NCBI GenBank assembly: GCA_964578885.1
Contig: CAZOEO010000003.1
Span: 124,001-188,000, forward strand
Source of the DNA: CAZRHR01 sp964578885
Lineage (GTDB): Bacteria; Bacteroidota; Bacteroidia; CAIKAF01
Direction of reading: 5' to 3'
DNA length: 64,000 nucleotides
The notes below the pieces were generated by a model, which searched no databases, had not been told where the DNA came from, and saw nothing but the letters and a program-made list of their open reading frames with translations. The translations under genes were made by a program, and so were the position numbers. Position 1 is the stretch's first letter; the number at the start of each line of letters is the position of its first letter. This document shows, piece by piece, positions 26,747-34,384 of the stretch.

Positions 26747-27058
26747 TTACCAGCGTCCGACTTCTTCCATTTGGGTACGGAAGGCCACGTACTTTCCCCC
26801 GAAACGTCTTTCGGTTTCAGCCATAAGCCGGGGGGCTTCCTTTTCGCGATACGCTTCCAATTGTTGCAAGGAACCACATTCATACTGAATGGAATAAGTG
26901 ATTCCTCCCATTTCTTCCTCAATCATAAGCCGCGACATCCTTGCGCCAACAAAATATCCGGTGGCCAACACCTCCGGAATATGATGGTCATGCATCCATT
27001 GACGCCATGCGTCATGTGCTGCCTCGTCGATGTTGATGGTAACGTTGTAAATAATCAT
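26747..27058 (-). CDS. DUF4286 family protein
   Basis: The 103-residue protein from ATG 27058 (MIIYNVTINIDEAAHDAWRQ) fits DUF4286, a small ferredoxin-like-fold family common in Bacteroidota. It has WMHDHHIPEVLATGYF, SIQYECGSLQQLEAY and a C-terminal RFGGKYVAFRTQMEEV. A longer frame starting at 27199 would add 47 residues that overlap the flavin reductase gene, so it is rejected. The start overlaps the stop of the flavin reductase gene by four bases (ATGA), pointing to translational coupling. The molecular function is unknown. Confidence 0.88.
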   Translation of the reverse strand: MIIYNVTINIDEAAHDAWRQWMHDHHIPEVLATGYFVGARMSRLMIEEEMGGITYSIQYECGSLQQLEAYREKEAPRLMAETERRFGGKYVAFRTQMEEVGRW

Positions 27059-27948
27059 GGATTCAATCGGGTATTGAGCCAGTGAATGGCAGGCCAAACA
27101 AGGTCCTGATCCAACCAAAAGATGGCCCGGGCAAAAACATCCAAATCTTCGGAAAACCTCGTATCGGAAAGGAACGCCTGTCCCTCTTCCGTGTTCCAAT
27201 ACGTTTCTGATTCATGTTGTGTGGGCCAGGCCAATACATTGCCTAACCGACCCAAATGGTTTCCGGACAATTGAGGCGAGAAACGAATGGCCTCGGGCAA
27301 AGCGTCGATGCCAATGCCAATCCCGCTAACGGGTTTGGGCACCATGAATAGGGCTTTACCGGAAGCACGAACATAAGCATCTCCTCCCAAACGTCCCACT
27401 AAATCAATGAGATCGGGATCAATATTGGCTTGTGCATCCAACACATCGTTGCGCACATGGACACGCAAAATATGCGCGAAAATTAAATTTCCTGCTCCGC
27501 CATCTGAACCGGTATGAATCACCTGACTCACTTTGCATTCCAACTGAAAAGGTGATTCCTGCACGCGAGGTGGTTTTACCATTTCTGAAGCAAAGGCCGT
27601 GAATCCGGCTTTGGTAAATTCATCAACGCCAGCGGAATATTCCACAGAACTGAGCGAAGTTTGCTGTACCATGGAAAAATTCACAGCATTAATCACCAAT
27701 TCTCCAGTGGCCATGGCATTTTCCAAGGTATGCTTGGTGGTATTATCGCGCACCCTTCGTGCGGGAGACACGATGGCGATGGGAGGATTGGAGCCAAATA
27801 CATTGAAAAAGGAAAAAGGACTCAGATTAACGCGTCCGTCCCGATCCATGGTACTTACCAGCGCAATGGGCCTTGGAGCCACTCCTCCCAATAGGTAGGC
27901 ATGAAGTTTTCCTGTTGGAATTTGTCCGGGAACAATGGTGGTAAACAT
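27055..27948 (-). CDS. Flavin reductase family protein (FMN-binding split barrel)
   Basis: The chosen start at 27948 gives 297 residues beginning MFTTIVPGQIPTGKLHAYLLGG. An upstream start at 27999 would overlap accA by 47 bases and add an unrelated 17 residues. The N-terminal 200 residues show the flavin-reductase-like split barrel: GGVAPRPIALVSTMDRDGRVNLSPFSFFN, SNPPIAIVS, TKHTLENAMATGELVINAV and SSVEYSAGVDEFTKAG. Such proteins bind FMN and reduce flavin or serve as NADH:FMN oxidoreductases. It is coupled to DUF4286 and starts 4 bases after the accA stop, so it is in the tgt-accA operon. Confidence 0.88.
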   Translation of the reverse strand: MFTTIVPGQIPTGKLHAYLLGGVAPRPIALVSTMDRDGRVNLSPFSFFNVFGSNPPIAIVSPARRVRDNTTKHTLENAMATGELVINAVNFSMVQQTSLSSVEYSAGVDEFTKAGFTAFASEMVKPPRVQESPFQLECKVSQVIHTGSDGGAGNLIFAHILRVHVRNDVLDAQANIDPDLIDLVGRLGGDAYVRASGKALFMVPKPVSGIGIGIDALPEAIRFSPQLSGNHLGRLGNVLAWPTQHESETYWNTEEGQAFLSDTRFSEDLDVFARAIFWLDQDLVWPAIHWLNTRLNP

Positions 27949-27952
27949 GGCT

Positions 27953-28906
27953 TTATTCCTGATAAACACCCATGTTGGCAAACTTATGAATCCGTGCATC
28001 GATGCGTTTATCCGGATTCATTTTTAACAGTTTGGGCAACACTTCCAATAACGTCTTTTTCACAGCGGCAAAAGCTGCATCCGGATTTTGGTGCGCGCCA
28101 CCAGGAGGCTCGGGAATAATGCCATCGATGAGTTTGTTGTTCAACATATCTGTGGCCGTGAGCTTAAGGGCTGAAGCCGCTTCTTCTTTATGATCCCAGT
28201 TTCTCCAAAGAATCGAAGAACAGCTTTCTGGAGAAATAACGGAGTACCAGGTATTTTCCAACATATACACCTTATCTCCGATGCCAATTCCCAGCGCGCC
28301 GCCGGAAGCTCCTTCTCCAATGATGAAGCAGATAATGGGCACTTTTAGTTTAAACATTTCAAGCAAATTCCGGGCAATGGCTTCGCCTTGTCCCCTTTCC
28401 TCCGCTTCTAAACCGGGATATGCGCCTGGTGTATCGATAAATGTAACCACAGGCAAACCAAATTTCTCCGCCATGCGCATGAGGCGAAGAGCTTTTCGAT
28501 AACCTTCCGGATTGGCCATCCCGAAGTTGCGATATTGCCGCATTTTGGTGTTTATGCCTTTTTGCTGCCCAATAAGCATGCAGTTGAATGAATCGATGGT
28601 TCCCAGTCCGCCAACCATGGCTTTGTCGTCGCCCACATTTCGGTCGCCATGGAGTTCCATGAAACGTCCTTCGGTGAGTGCATTGAAATACGCCAGAGCA
28701 TAAGGTCTTTCCGGATGGCGGGAAATCTGCACCCGCTGCCACGGGGTGAGATTGGCATATAATTGAGCACGGGTTTCGTCGATTTTCCGTGCGACTTCTT
28801 CCATGGGGCCTGTTAAATCCAACCCATTCTTTTCTGCCATTTCTTTGAGTCGCTCCATTTCTTCCTGAAGCGCTTGTACAGGCTTTTCAAATTCCAAATA
28901 CGTCAT
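27953..28906 (-). CDS. accA: Acetyl-CoA carboxylase carboxyltransferase subunit alpha
   Basis: AccA with AccD moves the carboxyl group from biotin to acetyl-CoA, making malonyl-CoA for fatty acid synthesis. The family signatures are plain: TPWQRVQISRHPERPYALAYF, ELHGDRNVGDDKAMVGGLG, PVVTFIDTPGAYPGLEAEERGQGEAIARNL, IIGEGASGGALGIGIGDKVYML and SVISPESCSSILWR. The length of 317 residues is usual. accD, accB and accC are not in the window. It follows the LptF/G-like permease gene by 9 bases. Confidence 0.97.
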   Translation of the reverse strand: MTYLEFEKPVQALQEEMERLKEMAEKNGLDLTGPMEEVARKIDETRAQLYANLTPWQRVQISRHPERPYALAYFNALTEGRFMELHGDRNVGDDKAMVGGLGTIDSFNCMLIGQQKGINTKMRQYRNFGMANPEGYRKALRLMRMAEKFGLPVVTFIDTPGAYPGLEAEERGQGEAIARNLLEMFKLKVPIICFIIGEGASGGALGIGIGDKVYMLENTWYSVISPESCSSILWRNWDHKEEAASALKLTATDMLNNKLIDGIIPEPPGGAHQNPDAAFAAVKKTLLEVLPKLLKMNPDKRIDARIHKFANMGVYQE

Positions 28907-28915
28907 ACACGTGAT

Positions 28916-30007
28916 TTACCGTTGAGCAAATTTAGATAAAATTATCCCTATTCCCCCGAAAATGAAATTCGGCAACCAAACGCCCAGCCAGGGCGGAATC
29001 ACGCCACTTATGGCGAAACTATTGGTCACTTTTTGAATAAAGACGTAAGTAAATGCCAAAGTAATTCCAAAAGCCAGCTGAATGCCAATGCCCCCACGTA
29101 ATTTTCTGCTGGCTATGGGCACCGCTATTAAAGTCAATATTATGGCCGCCATGGGATTCGCCGTGCGTGAATGGGCCTCCACTTCATAATAAGGAAGAAA
29201 CGCACTGCCTTTTTTCTTTTCTCCTTCTATAAACGCCTCAAGCTCTACGTTGGACATTAATTCCACCACTTTTACATCTACACGAAAAATCTCATGGTTA
29301 AATGGAAACACGGTATCCATCACCGCCCCTCTTCGCCAGCCTTTTTCCCCGGTTTTTCCTGCCATATAACGGTACAAATGCCAAACCCCGGTGAGGGAGT
29401 CGTACCGCGCCTCGTCACAAAGAATCCGATAAGTAAGTTGGCTGTTTTCAATCCGTTCATATGAAAATCGAACGGCCTTTTTGGCTTCCATATCGAAACG
29501 CTCGCAATACACATATTCCACGTCCGATACCTTCTGGTGCGTATTGGGGGTGGACAAACTCTGCCGCTTCAAATACGTACGTTCGAACTTGATGCGCGTT
29601 TGGTTTGCATGCGGAATCACATAATTCGACACCAGAAAAATTCCGGACGCCAAGAGCATGGCCGCCGCGATATATGGAACCAAAAGTCGGTTAAAACTCC
29701 AACCTGCCGTATGCAAGGCAATGATTTCGTACCGATACGCCAAACGGCTGGTAAAATAAATGACCGAAATAAATACAAACAGCGGGCTAAACAGGGTGAT
29801 GAAATACGGAATAAAATTCAAATAATAATCCATGACAATCTCGTTCATGGTGGGCGCTTTCCCAAATTTCCCCAAAAAGCCATCGAGCTTTTCGCTGATG
29901 TCGAACACAATGGTAATGCCGATAATAAGGCTAATGGCTACAGCAAAAGTTCCCAGGAAATTCCTGATGATATACCTATCGGCAATACCTGGAAACCGGA
30001 ATTTCAT
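28916..30007 (-). CDS. LptF/LptG family permease
   Basis: The 363-residue protein is a YjgP/YjgQ-family inner-membrane permease of the lipopolysaccharide export ABC system. Three N-terminal membrane segments (from NFLGTFAVAISLIIGI) and three C-terminal ones (MAAIILTLIAVPIA ... FIFGGIGIILSKF) flank a periplasmic jelly-roll region (about 130-265). The short motif GIGIQLAFGITLAFTYVF is typical. Bacteroidota carry two such proteins, and sequence alone does not decide LptF versus LptG. It overlaps tgt by four bases (ATGA), an arrangement I recall as common in the phylum. Confidence 0.9.
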   Translation of the reverse strand: MKFRFPGIADRYIIRNFLGTFAVAISLIIGITIVFDISEKLDGFLGKFGKAPTMNEIVMDYYLNFIPYFITLFSPLFVFISVIYFTSRLAYRYEIIALHTAGWSFNRLLVPYIAAAMLLASGIFLVSNYVIPHANQTRIKFERTYLKRQSLSTPNTHQKVSDVEYVYCERFDMEAKKAVRFSYERIENSQLTYRILCDEARYDSLTGVWHLYRYMAGKTGEKGWRRGAVMDTVFPFNHEIFRVDVKVVELMSNVELEAFIEGEKKKGSAFLPYYEVEAHSRTANPMAAIILTLIAVPIASRKLRGGIGIQLAFGITLAFTYVFIQKVTNSFAISGVIPPWLGVWLPNFIFGGIGIILSKFAQR

Positions 30008-31137
30008 CTTTTCTGTCTTAAAGCGGGTAAAACGCTGGCTTTCCAGGCGGCAAAATCTCCGGCCAAAATATGCGTTCGGGCGGTTTTCACCAGTTGCAGG
30101 TAAAAATGCAAATTATGCAAACTGGCGATTTGTCCGGCTAATCGTTCGTTCACCTGAAACAAATGTCGCAAATAGGCTTTGGAGTACGTGATATCCGCAA
30201 ATAAACTGCTTTGGGGGTCGAGCGGAGAAAAGTCCATTTCCCATTTTTTGTTGCGAATATGAATCACGCCTTCCCAGGTAAACAACATGCCGTTGCGGCC
30301 ATTGCGGGTGGGCATAACACAATCGAACATATCTACGCCCAAAGAAATGCCTTCCAGAATATTTTCCGGCGTGCCTACGCCCATGAGATAGCGGGGTTTA
30401 TCTTCGGGTAAAATGTCGCACACCAACTCGGTAAACCGATACATGTCTTCGGCGGGTTCGCCTACGCTTAATCCTCCAATGGCCACGCCTTCCGGACCTC
30501 GCTCCGCGGCAAAATGGGCCGATGCTTCGCGTAAATCGGGATAAACAGAACCTTGAACAATGGGGAAAAGAGCCTGATGATGGCCATATAAGGGTTCCGT
30601 TTCTTTAAACTGTTTCACACAACGATCCAACCACCGATGCGTGAGTTCCATAGATTTTCTGGCATACGCATAATCCGATGGATAGGGCGGACACTCATCG
30701 AAGGCCATAATAATATCGGCACCTATTTTCCTTTGAATATCCATCACATTTTCCGGCGTAAAAAGATGACGGGAACCGTCAATATGGGATTGAAAGGCCG
30801 CACCTTCTTCTTTGAGCTTGCGTTGCGACGACAAGGAAAAAATCTGATATCCACCTGAATCGGTGAGCATGGGCCGGTCCCATCCAATAAAACGATGCAA
30901 TCCGCCCGCTTTTTCCAGTACTTCTGTGCCTGGTCGCAGATAAAGATGATACGTGTTGCCAAGAATAATTTGTGCACCAACGTCATCCCGGAGTTCTCTT
31001 TGATGCACGGCCTTCACGGAACCCACTGTGCCCACAGGCATAAAAATGGGGGTTTCGATGTCGCCATGTCCTGTAGAAAGGACGCCGGCACGGGCCTTCG
31101 ATCCCGAATCTGTGGCTAATTTTTTAAATTGATGCAT
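30004..31137 (-). CDS. tgt: Queuine tRNA-ribosyltransferase (tRNA-guanine transglycosylase)
   Basis: Tgt exchanges guanine 34 for a queuine precursor in the anticodon of tRNA Asp, Asn, His and Tyr. The start at 31137 (MHQFKKLATDSGSKAR) is chosen over an upstream start at 31158. The catalytic aspartate region is LTDSGGYQIFS and the nucleophile region is GVDMFDCVMPTRNGRNG. The C-terminal zinc site is unusual: where most bacterial enzymes have C-x-C-x-x-C, this one reads LDPQSSLFADITYSKAYLRH, with the histidine of SLHNLHF kept. This looks like the form found in other Bacteroidota rather than damage. It leads the lptF/G-accA operon and diverges from the GT2 gene. Confidence 0.94.
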   Translation of the reverse strand: MHQFKKLATDSGSKARAGVLSTGHGDIETPIFMPVGTVGSVKAVHQRELRDDVGAQIILGNTYHLYLRPGTEVLEKAGGLHRFIGWDRPMLTDSGGYQIFSLSSQRKLKEEGAAFQSHIDGSRHLFTPENVMDIQRKIGADIIMAFDECPPYPSDYAYARKSMELTHRWLDRCVKQFKETEPLYGHHQALFPIVQGSVYPDLREASAHFAAERGPEGVAIGGLSVGEPAEDMYRFTELVCDILPEDKPRYLMGVGTPENILEGISLGVDMFDCVMPTRNGRNGMLFTWEGVIHIRNKKWEMDFSPLDPQSSLFADITYSKAYLRHLFQVNERLAGQIASLHNLHFYLQLVKTARTHILAGDFAAWKASVLPALRQKR

Positions 31138-31173
31138 AATCCCGCCAAAAGTCCGCAAATTTCGGCATTCAAA

Positions 31174-32262
31174 ATGAATAATCTGCTACTCATCTTTTCA
31201 ATCATTGCCGGAACCGGATATCTGGGGTGGCGTGTCATCACTTTTTGGTGGCTCGAATCTGCACCCGAAAAGCAAGCCTACTCTCCCCCATTGAATGTGT
31301 TGATTTGCGCCAGAAATGCCGCCAAATCTCTGACCCATCACCTTCCGGAATGGCTTCATCAGGATTATCCGAATTATCGGGTTTGGGTAGTGAATGACGC
31401 ATCTACCGACGAAACAGCTGAAGTGTTGTCGCATTTGGCCCAAAAACACAAGCACCTGCATATCCTTACTTTGCAAAAGAAAATGGTTTCGGGAAAAAGG
31501 GAAGCCTTGGCCTTGGGACTGGCGACAGTGCCGGAGGGACAGGTGGTGCTTACTGATGCGGATTGCCGGCCATGTAGTTCGCATTTTTTAAAAGAATTGG
31601 CCGAACAAATCGGAGAAAAACCGGTGAGTTATCTTGGTTTAGGATTATATGCCGCAGCGCCGCATGGAGTGCAAGCCATGGTGCAATTTGAAACCATGCA
31701 AACGGCATTTTTATATGTGGCGGCCGCCGGAATCGGACAACCATATATGGGCGTGGGCCGAAACATGGGTTATCCGCGGGAAAAAGGCCAAAACATGGTA
31801 GCGGCTTCCGTCAGAGAAAAACTGGCTGGCGGAGACGATGATCTGGCGGTTCGTTCGGGTTTGGGTGGACGCTTTCAGGTGATTCGAGGAAAAGCAGCGT
31901 GGACCATCAGCGACGCACCTTCGTCTTTTTCACAATGGTGGCAGCAAAAACGCAGGCATTATGAAACGTCGGTGCATTATCGGCCAGGCACGCTCATTGG
32001 GCTTGGAATAGACCAGCTATGTCACACCGGACTGTGGCTCACGGCCATGATGGGAGGTTTTGTTGCACCGGCGGCACCAGCTTGCTGGATCAGTTTGGGC
32101 GCCCTGGCCGGCGCATGGACGCTGTATGCCGTCTGTCTTTGGCGCAGAGGGGTGAAAATAAACCTTTTTAAGATAGCGGCAGGCGATTTTATATGTACTT
32201 TCGTGATTCCAATATTATGGTTGCAGGCGATTCTATGGAAACCACAGGGCCGATGGACTTAA
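31174..32262 (+). CDS. Family 2 glycosyltransferase, membrane-associated
   Basis: From ATG 31174 the protein has 362 residues. An earlier in-frame ATG at 31129 would overlap tgt and add a non-membrane leader. It has an N-terminal membrane helix (NNLLLIFSIIAGTGYLGW), then the GT2 fold with LNVLICARNAAKSLTHHLPEWLHQDYPNYRVWVVNDASTDET in separate strands, and the D-x-D-like VVLTDADCRPCS. A GGDDDLAVRSGLGG block and the Q-rich QWWQQKRRH motif follow, typical of processive-type enzymes. Two or three C-terminal membrane segments end the protein. The sugar and acceptor are unknown. Its end overlaps the start region of the sigma factor. Confidence 0.88.
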   Translation: MNNLLLIFSIIAGTGYLGWRVITFWWLESAPEKQAYSPPLNVLICARNAAKSLTHHLPEWLHQDYPNYRVWVVNDASTDETAEVLSHLAQKHKHLHILTLQKKMVSGKREALALGLATVPEGQVVLTDADCRPCSSHFLKELAEQIGEKPVSYLGLGLYAAAPHGVQAMVQFETMQTAFLYVAAAGIGQPYMGVGRNMGYPREKGQNMVAASVREKLAGGDDDLAVRSGLGGRFQVIRGKAAWTISDAPSSFSQWWQQKRRHYETSVHYRPGTLIGLGIDQLCHTGLWLTAMMGGFVAPAAPACWISLGALAGAWTLYAVCLWRRGVKINLFKIAAGDFICTFVIPILWLQAILWKPQGRWT

Positions 32263-32858
32263 GTCGGTTGTCTGACCGGGCAAAGGCAGACTACGCGCTT
32301 GTTCGCATGGCTGTAGATGAAGGCAACCAGCAGGCTTTCGCCAAATTACTTCAATATTATCGCGAACCTTTGGTTCAATTGCTTTACAAAATGACCTCCA
32401 ACCGCGACGATGCGGAAGATTTAATGATGGAAAGTTTTGGAAAAGCATTTAAAAACCTGGCCCATTACCAGCCACATTATGCCTTTAGCACGTGGCTATT
32501 TCGCATTGCCACCAATGTTGGCATCGATTATCTAAGAAAAAGACGACTAAAAACCACCAGTTTAGATCATCCTTTTAAAACGGATGAAGGAGAAGAAATC
32601 GGTCATGATGTGAGCTCCGGCCAACCCGATCCGGAAGAAACCTTCATCTTTAATCAAAAGAAAATCATCTTGCGACATGTCGTAGATCAATTGAAGCCCA
32701 GATACAAAAGGCTCATTGAAATGCGATATTATGAGGAGTTGAGTTACGAAGAAATTGCGGAGCAACTGGAGATTCCTCTGGGTACGGTAAAAGCGCAGTT
32801 ATTTCGAGCCAAAGAATTGCTGCATCAGATTTTAAAAGTAGGAAAAAATAAATTTTAA
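32253..32858 (+). CDS. Sigma-70 family RNA polymerase sigma factor (ECF-like)
   Basis: Region 2 is clear (LLQYYREPLVQLLYKMTSNRDDAEDLMMESFGKAF, YAFSTWLFRIATNVGIDYLRKRR), as is the region 4 helix-turn-helix (ELSYEEIAEQLEIPLGTVKAQLFRAKELL). I chose ATG 32253 (MDLSRLSDRAKADY, 201 residues), because related Bacteroidota sigma factors begin at about this point. ATG 32235 and 32193 are also open. No anti-sigma factor lies next to it. It overlaps the GT2 gene by 10 bases, and its TAA shares a base with the rsmG ATG (TAATG), indicating coupling. Confidence 0.9.
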   Translation: MDLSRLSDRAKADYALVRMAVDEGNQQAFAKLLQYYREPLVQLLYKMTSNRDDAEDLMMESFGKAFKNLAHYQPHYAFSTWLFRIATNVGIDYLRKRRLKTTSLDHPFKTDEGEEIGHDVSSGQPDPEETFIFNQKKIILRHVVDQLKPRYKRLIEMRYYEELSYEEIAEQLEIPLGTVKAQLFRAKELLHQILKVGKNKF

Positions 32859-33505
32859 TGGATTTTGCAGCACATTATGCCCAATGGTTCCCGGAATTAT
32901 CCACGGACCATTTGCCGGCGATGGACGCCGCGATGGACGCGTACCGGGAATGGAATCAGAAAATCAATGTGATTTCCCGAAAAGACATGGACAATCTGGG
33001 CATCAGGCATTTTATCCATAGTCTATCCATCGTAAAGGCGCATCGGTTTTTGCCGGGAAAAAGGGTGATCGACGTAGGTACCGGAGGTGGATTCCCTGGT
33101 ATTCCACTAGCCATCGTGCATCCGGAAACGGAGTTTTTACTGGTGGATTCCATTGGAAAAAAATTACAAGTAGCGCAAGCCGCTGCCGAAGCCGCCGGGT
33201 TAAAAAACGTAACCACCTTGCACAGCCGCATCGAGGATGTAAAAATATCTGCCAACTACATCACCGGCAGGGCCGTAGAGCCCGCCATGGCTTTCTATAA
33301 AAGAGTTTCCGGACGTTTGCTTCCCAGAAAAGGAGCCGAAGACAAAGCTGCTGGGGTGTATTATCTCACCGGACCGGACGCGTTGGCGCAAACATTCAGT
33401 TGGCGTTTTGCACCGGAAGAATGGTGCCTGAGCCAGTGGTTCAAAGAAGAGCCTTGGTTCGACACCAAGCATTTAGTTTACTTACCCACACAAAAAGGTA
33501 TATGA
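32858..33505 (+). CDS. rsmG: 16S rRNA (guanine(527)-N(7))-methyltransferase
   Basis: RsmG methylates G527 of 16S rRNA using S-adenosylmethionine. The SAM-binding signature VIDVGTGGGFPGIPLAIVHP is followed by FLLVDSIGKKLQVAQAAA and VTTLHSRIED. The N-terminal WNQKINVISRKD motif is also typical. The length of 215 residues is normal. It overlaps the sigma factor gene by one base and the carbonic anhydrase gene by four (ATGA). Confidence 0.96.
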   Translation: MDFAAHYAQWFPELSTDHLPAMDAAMDAYREWNQKINVISRKDMDNLGIRHFIHSLSIVKAHRFLPGKRVIDVGTGGGFPGIPLAIVHPETEFLLVDSIGKKLQVAQAAAEAAGLKNVTTLHSRIEDVKISANYITGRAVEPAMAFYKRVSGRLLPRKGAEDKAAGVYYLTGPDALAQTFSWRFAPEEWCLSQWFKEEPWFDTKHLVYLPTQKGI

Positions 33506-34047
33506 AGGCCATCGTGATTGAAGTCAACGGCAAAAAGCCGGTTTTCGGTGAGAACTGCGCGCTGGCACCGGGAGCAGTGGTTACCGGCGATGTGGTTTTC
33601 GGAAATGGCTGCTCGGTGTGGTTTCATGCCGTAGTGCGAGGCGATGTGCACCAGATTCGCATTGGAAATCAAGTAAATATACAAGATCACGCCATCGTGC
33701 ATTGTACGTATGAAAAAGCCGATGTACACATTGGCGACCGCGTGAGCATTGGACACCGGGCCATTGTACATGGTTGCCATATCGGCGACGATGTGTTGGT
33801 AGGCATGGGCGCCATTGTGATGGACCATGTGGTGGTGGAACCGGGCGTAATCATTGCCGCCGGATCGGTAGTGCTGGAAGGCATGCGCCTGGAAAGAGAC
33901 TACTTATACGCAGGCATTCCTGCCCGAAAAGTAAAACCCGTTTCCCCCGACATGCAGAAAGGATTGATGGACCGGATTTCGAAAAACTATGGAATGTACG
34001 CGGGTTGGTATGGAACGCATTTTTCGCATCCAGAAGCGGAACTATAA
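33502..34047 (+). CDS. Gamma carbonic anhydrase family protein
   Basis: The 181-residue protein is a left-handed beta-helix of hexapeptide repeats ending in a C-terminal helix. The three zinc histidines of the gamma class are present: His67 in AIVHCTY, and His85 and His90 in GHRAIVHGCHIG. Such proteins (YrdA/PaaY/CaiE group) hydrate CO2 or have unproven roles, and many are inactive in vitro. The start at 33502 overlaps the rsmG stop; the longer frame from 33400 lies inside rsmG and is rejected. Confidence 0.92.
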   Translation: MKAIVIEVNGKKPVFGENCALAPGAVVTGDVVFGNGCSVWFHAVVRGDVHQIRIGNQVNIQDHAIVHCTYEKADVHIGDRVSIGHRAIVHGCHIGDDVLVGMGAIVMDHVVVEPGVIIAAGSVVLEGMRLERDYLYAGIPARKVKPVSPDMQKGLMDRISKNYGMYAGWYGTHFSHPEAEL

Positions 34048-34384
34048 TTAAATTTTATTATTCAAACCCCGAGAATCATAAATTAAACAAAATAATCTAG
34101 TGAAAATGTGGGAGGGTATCAATTGTTTGCATCCTTAAAGTTCTGTTTTCCAACTTAGAAAATTAAACTAGAAACGAGTGAGTTAAACACTGTTTAATGT
34201 AAAAAGTCCAAAGTCATCCTTTTCCCCCGAGGTGACCGCTTGGATTGGAAGAAGCCGTTATGTATTTGAAAGGTTTATGATGCTATCATTTTACAACTAA
34301 ACAAGTAAGAATACCGGTTTATTCAGAAAAAATTTGTTAATTTGTTGTTTGAAACTAAGTAGATTGTCGGCCTAAATAAACCGT
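34048..34384. other. AT-rich intergenic region before the giant gene
   Basis: These 337 bases hold no gene. They probably contain the promoter of the giant surface-protein gene. A 'tttgttaatttgttgtttg' stretch near 34333-34351 is TTTG-rich, but no -33/-7 pair can be called with confidence. No terminator hairpin was seen after the carbonic anhydrase. Confidence 0.6.

Noticed and set aside
30004..31137. Tgt as a pseudogene because of missing zinc cysteines
   Set aside because: The frame is intact, catalytic motifs are present, and the operon overlap is preserved.
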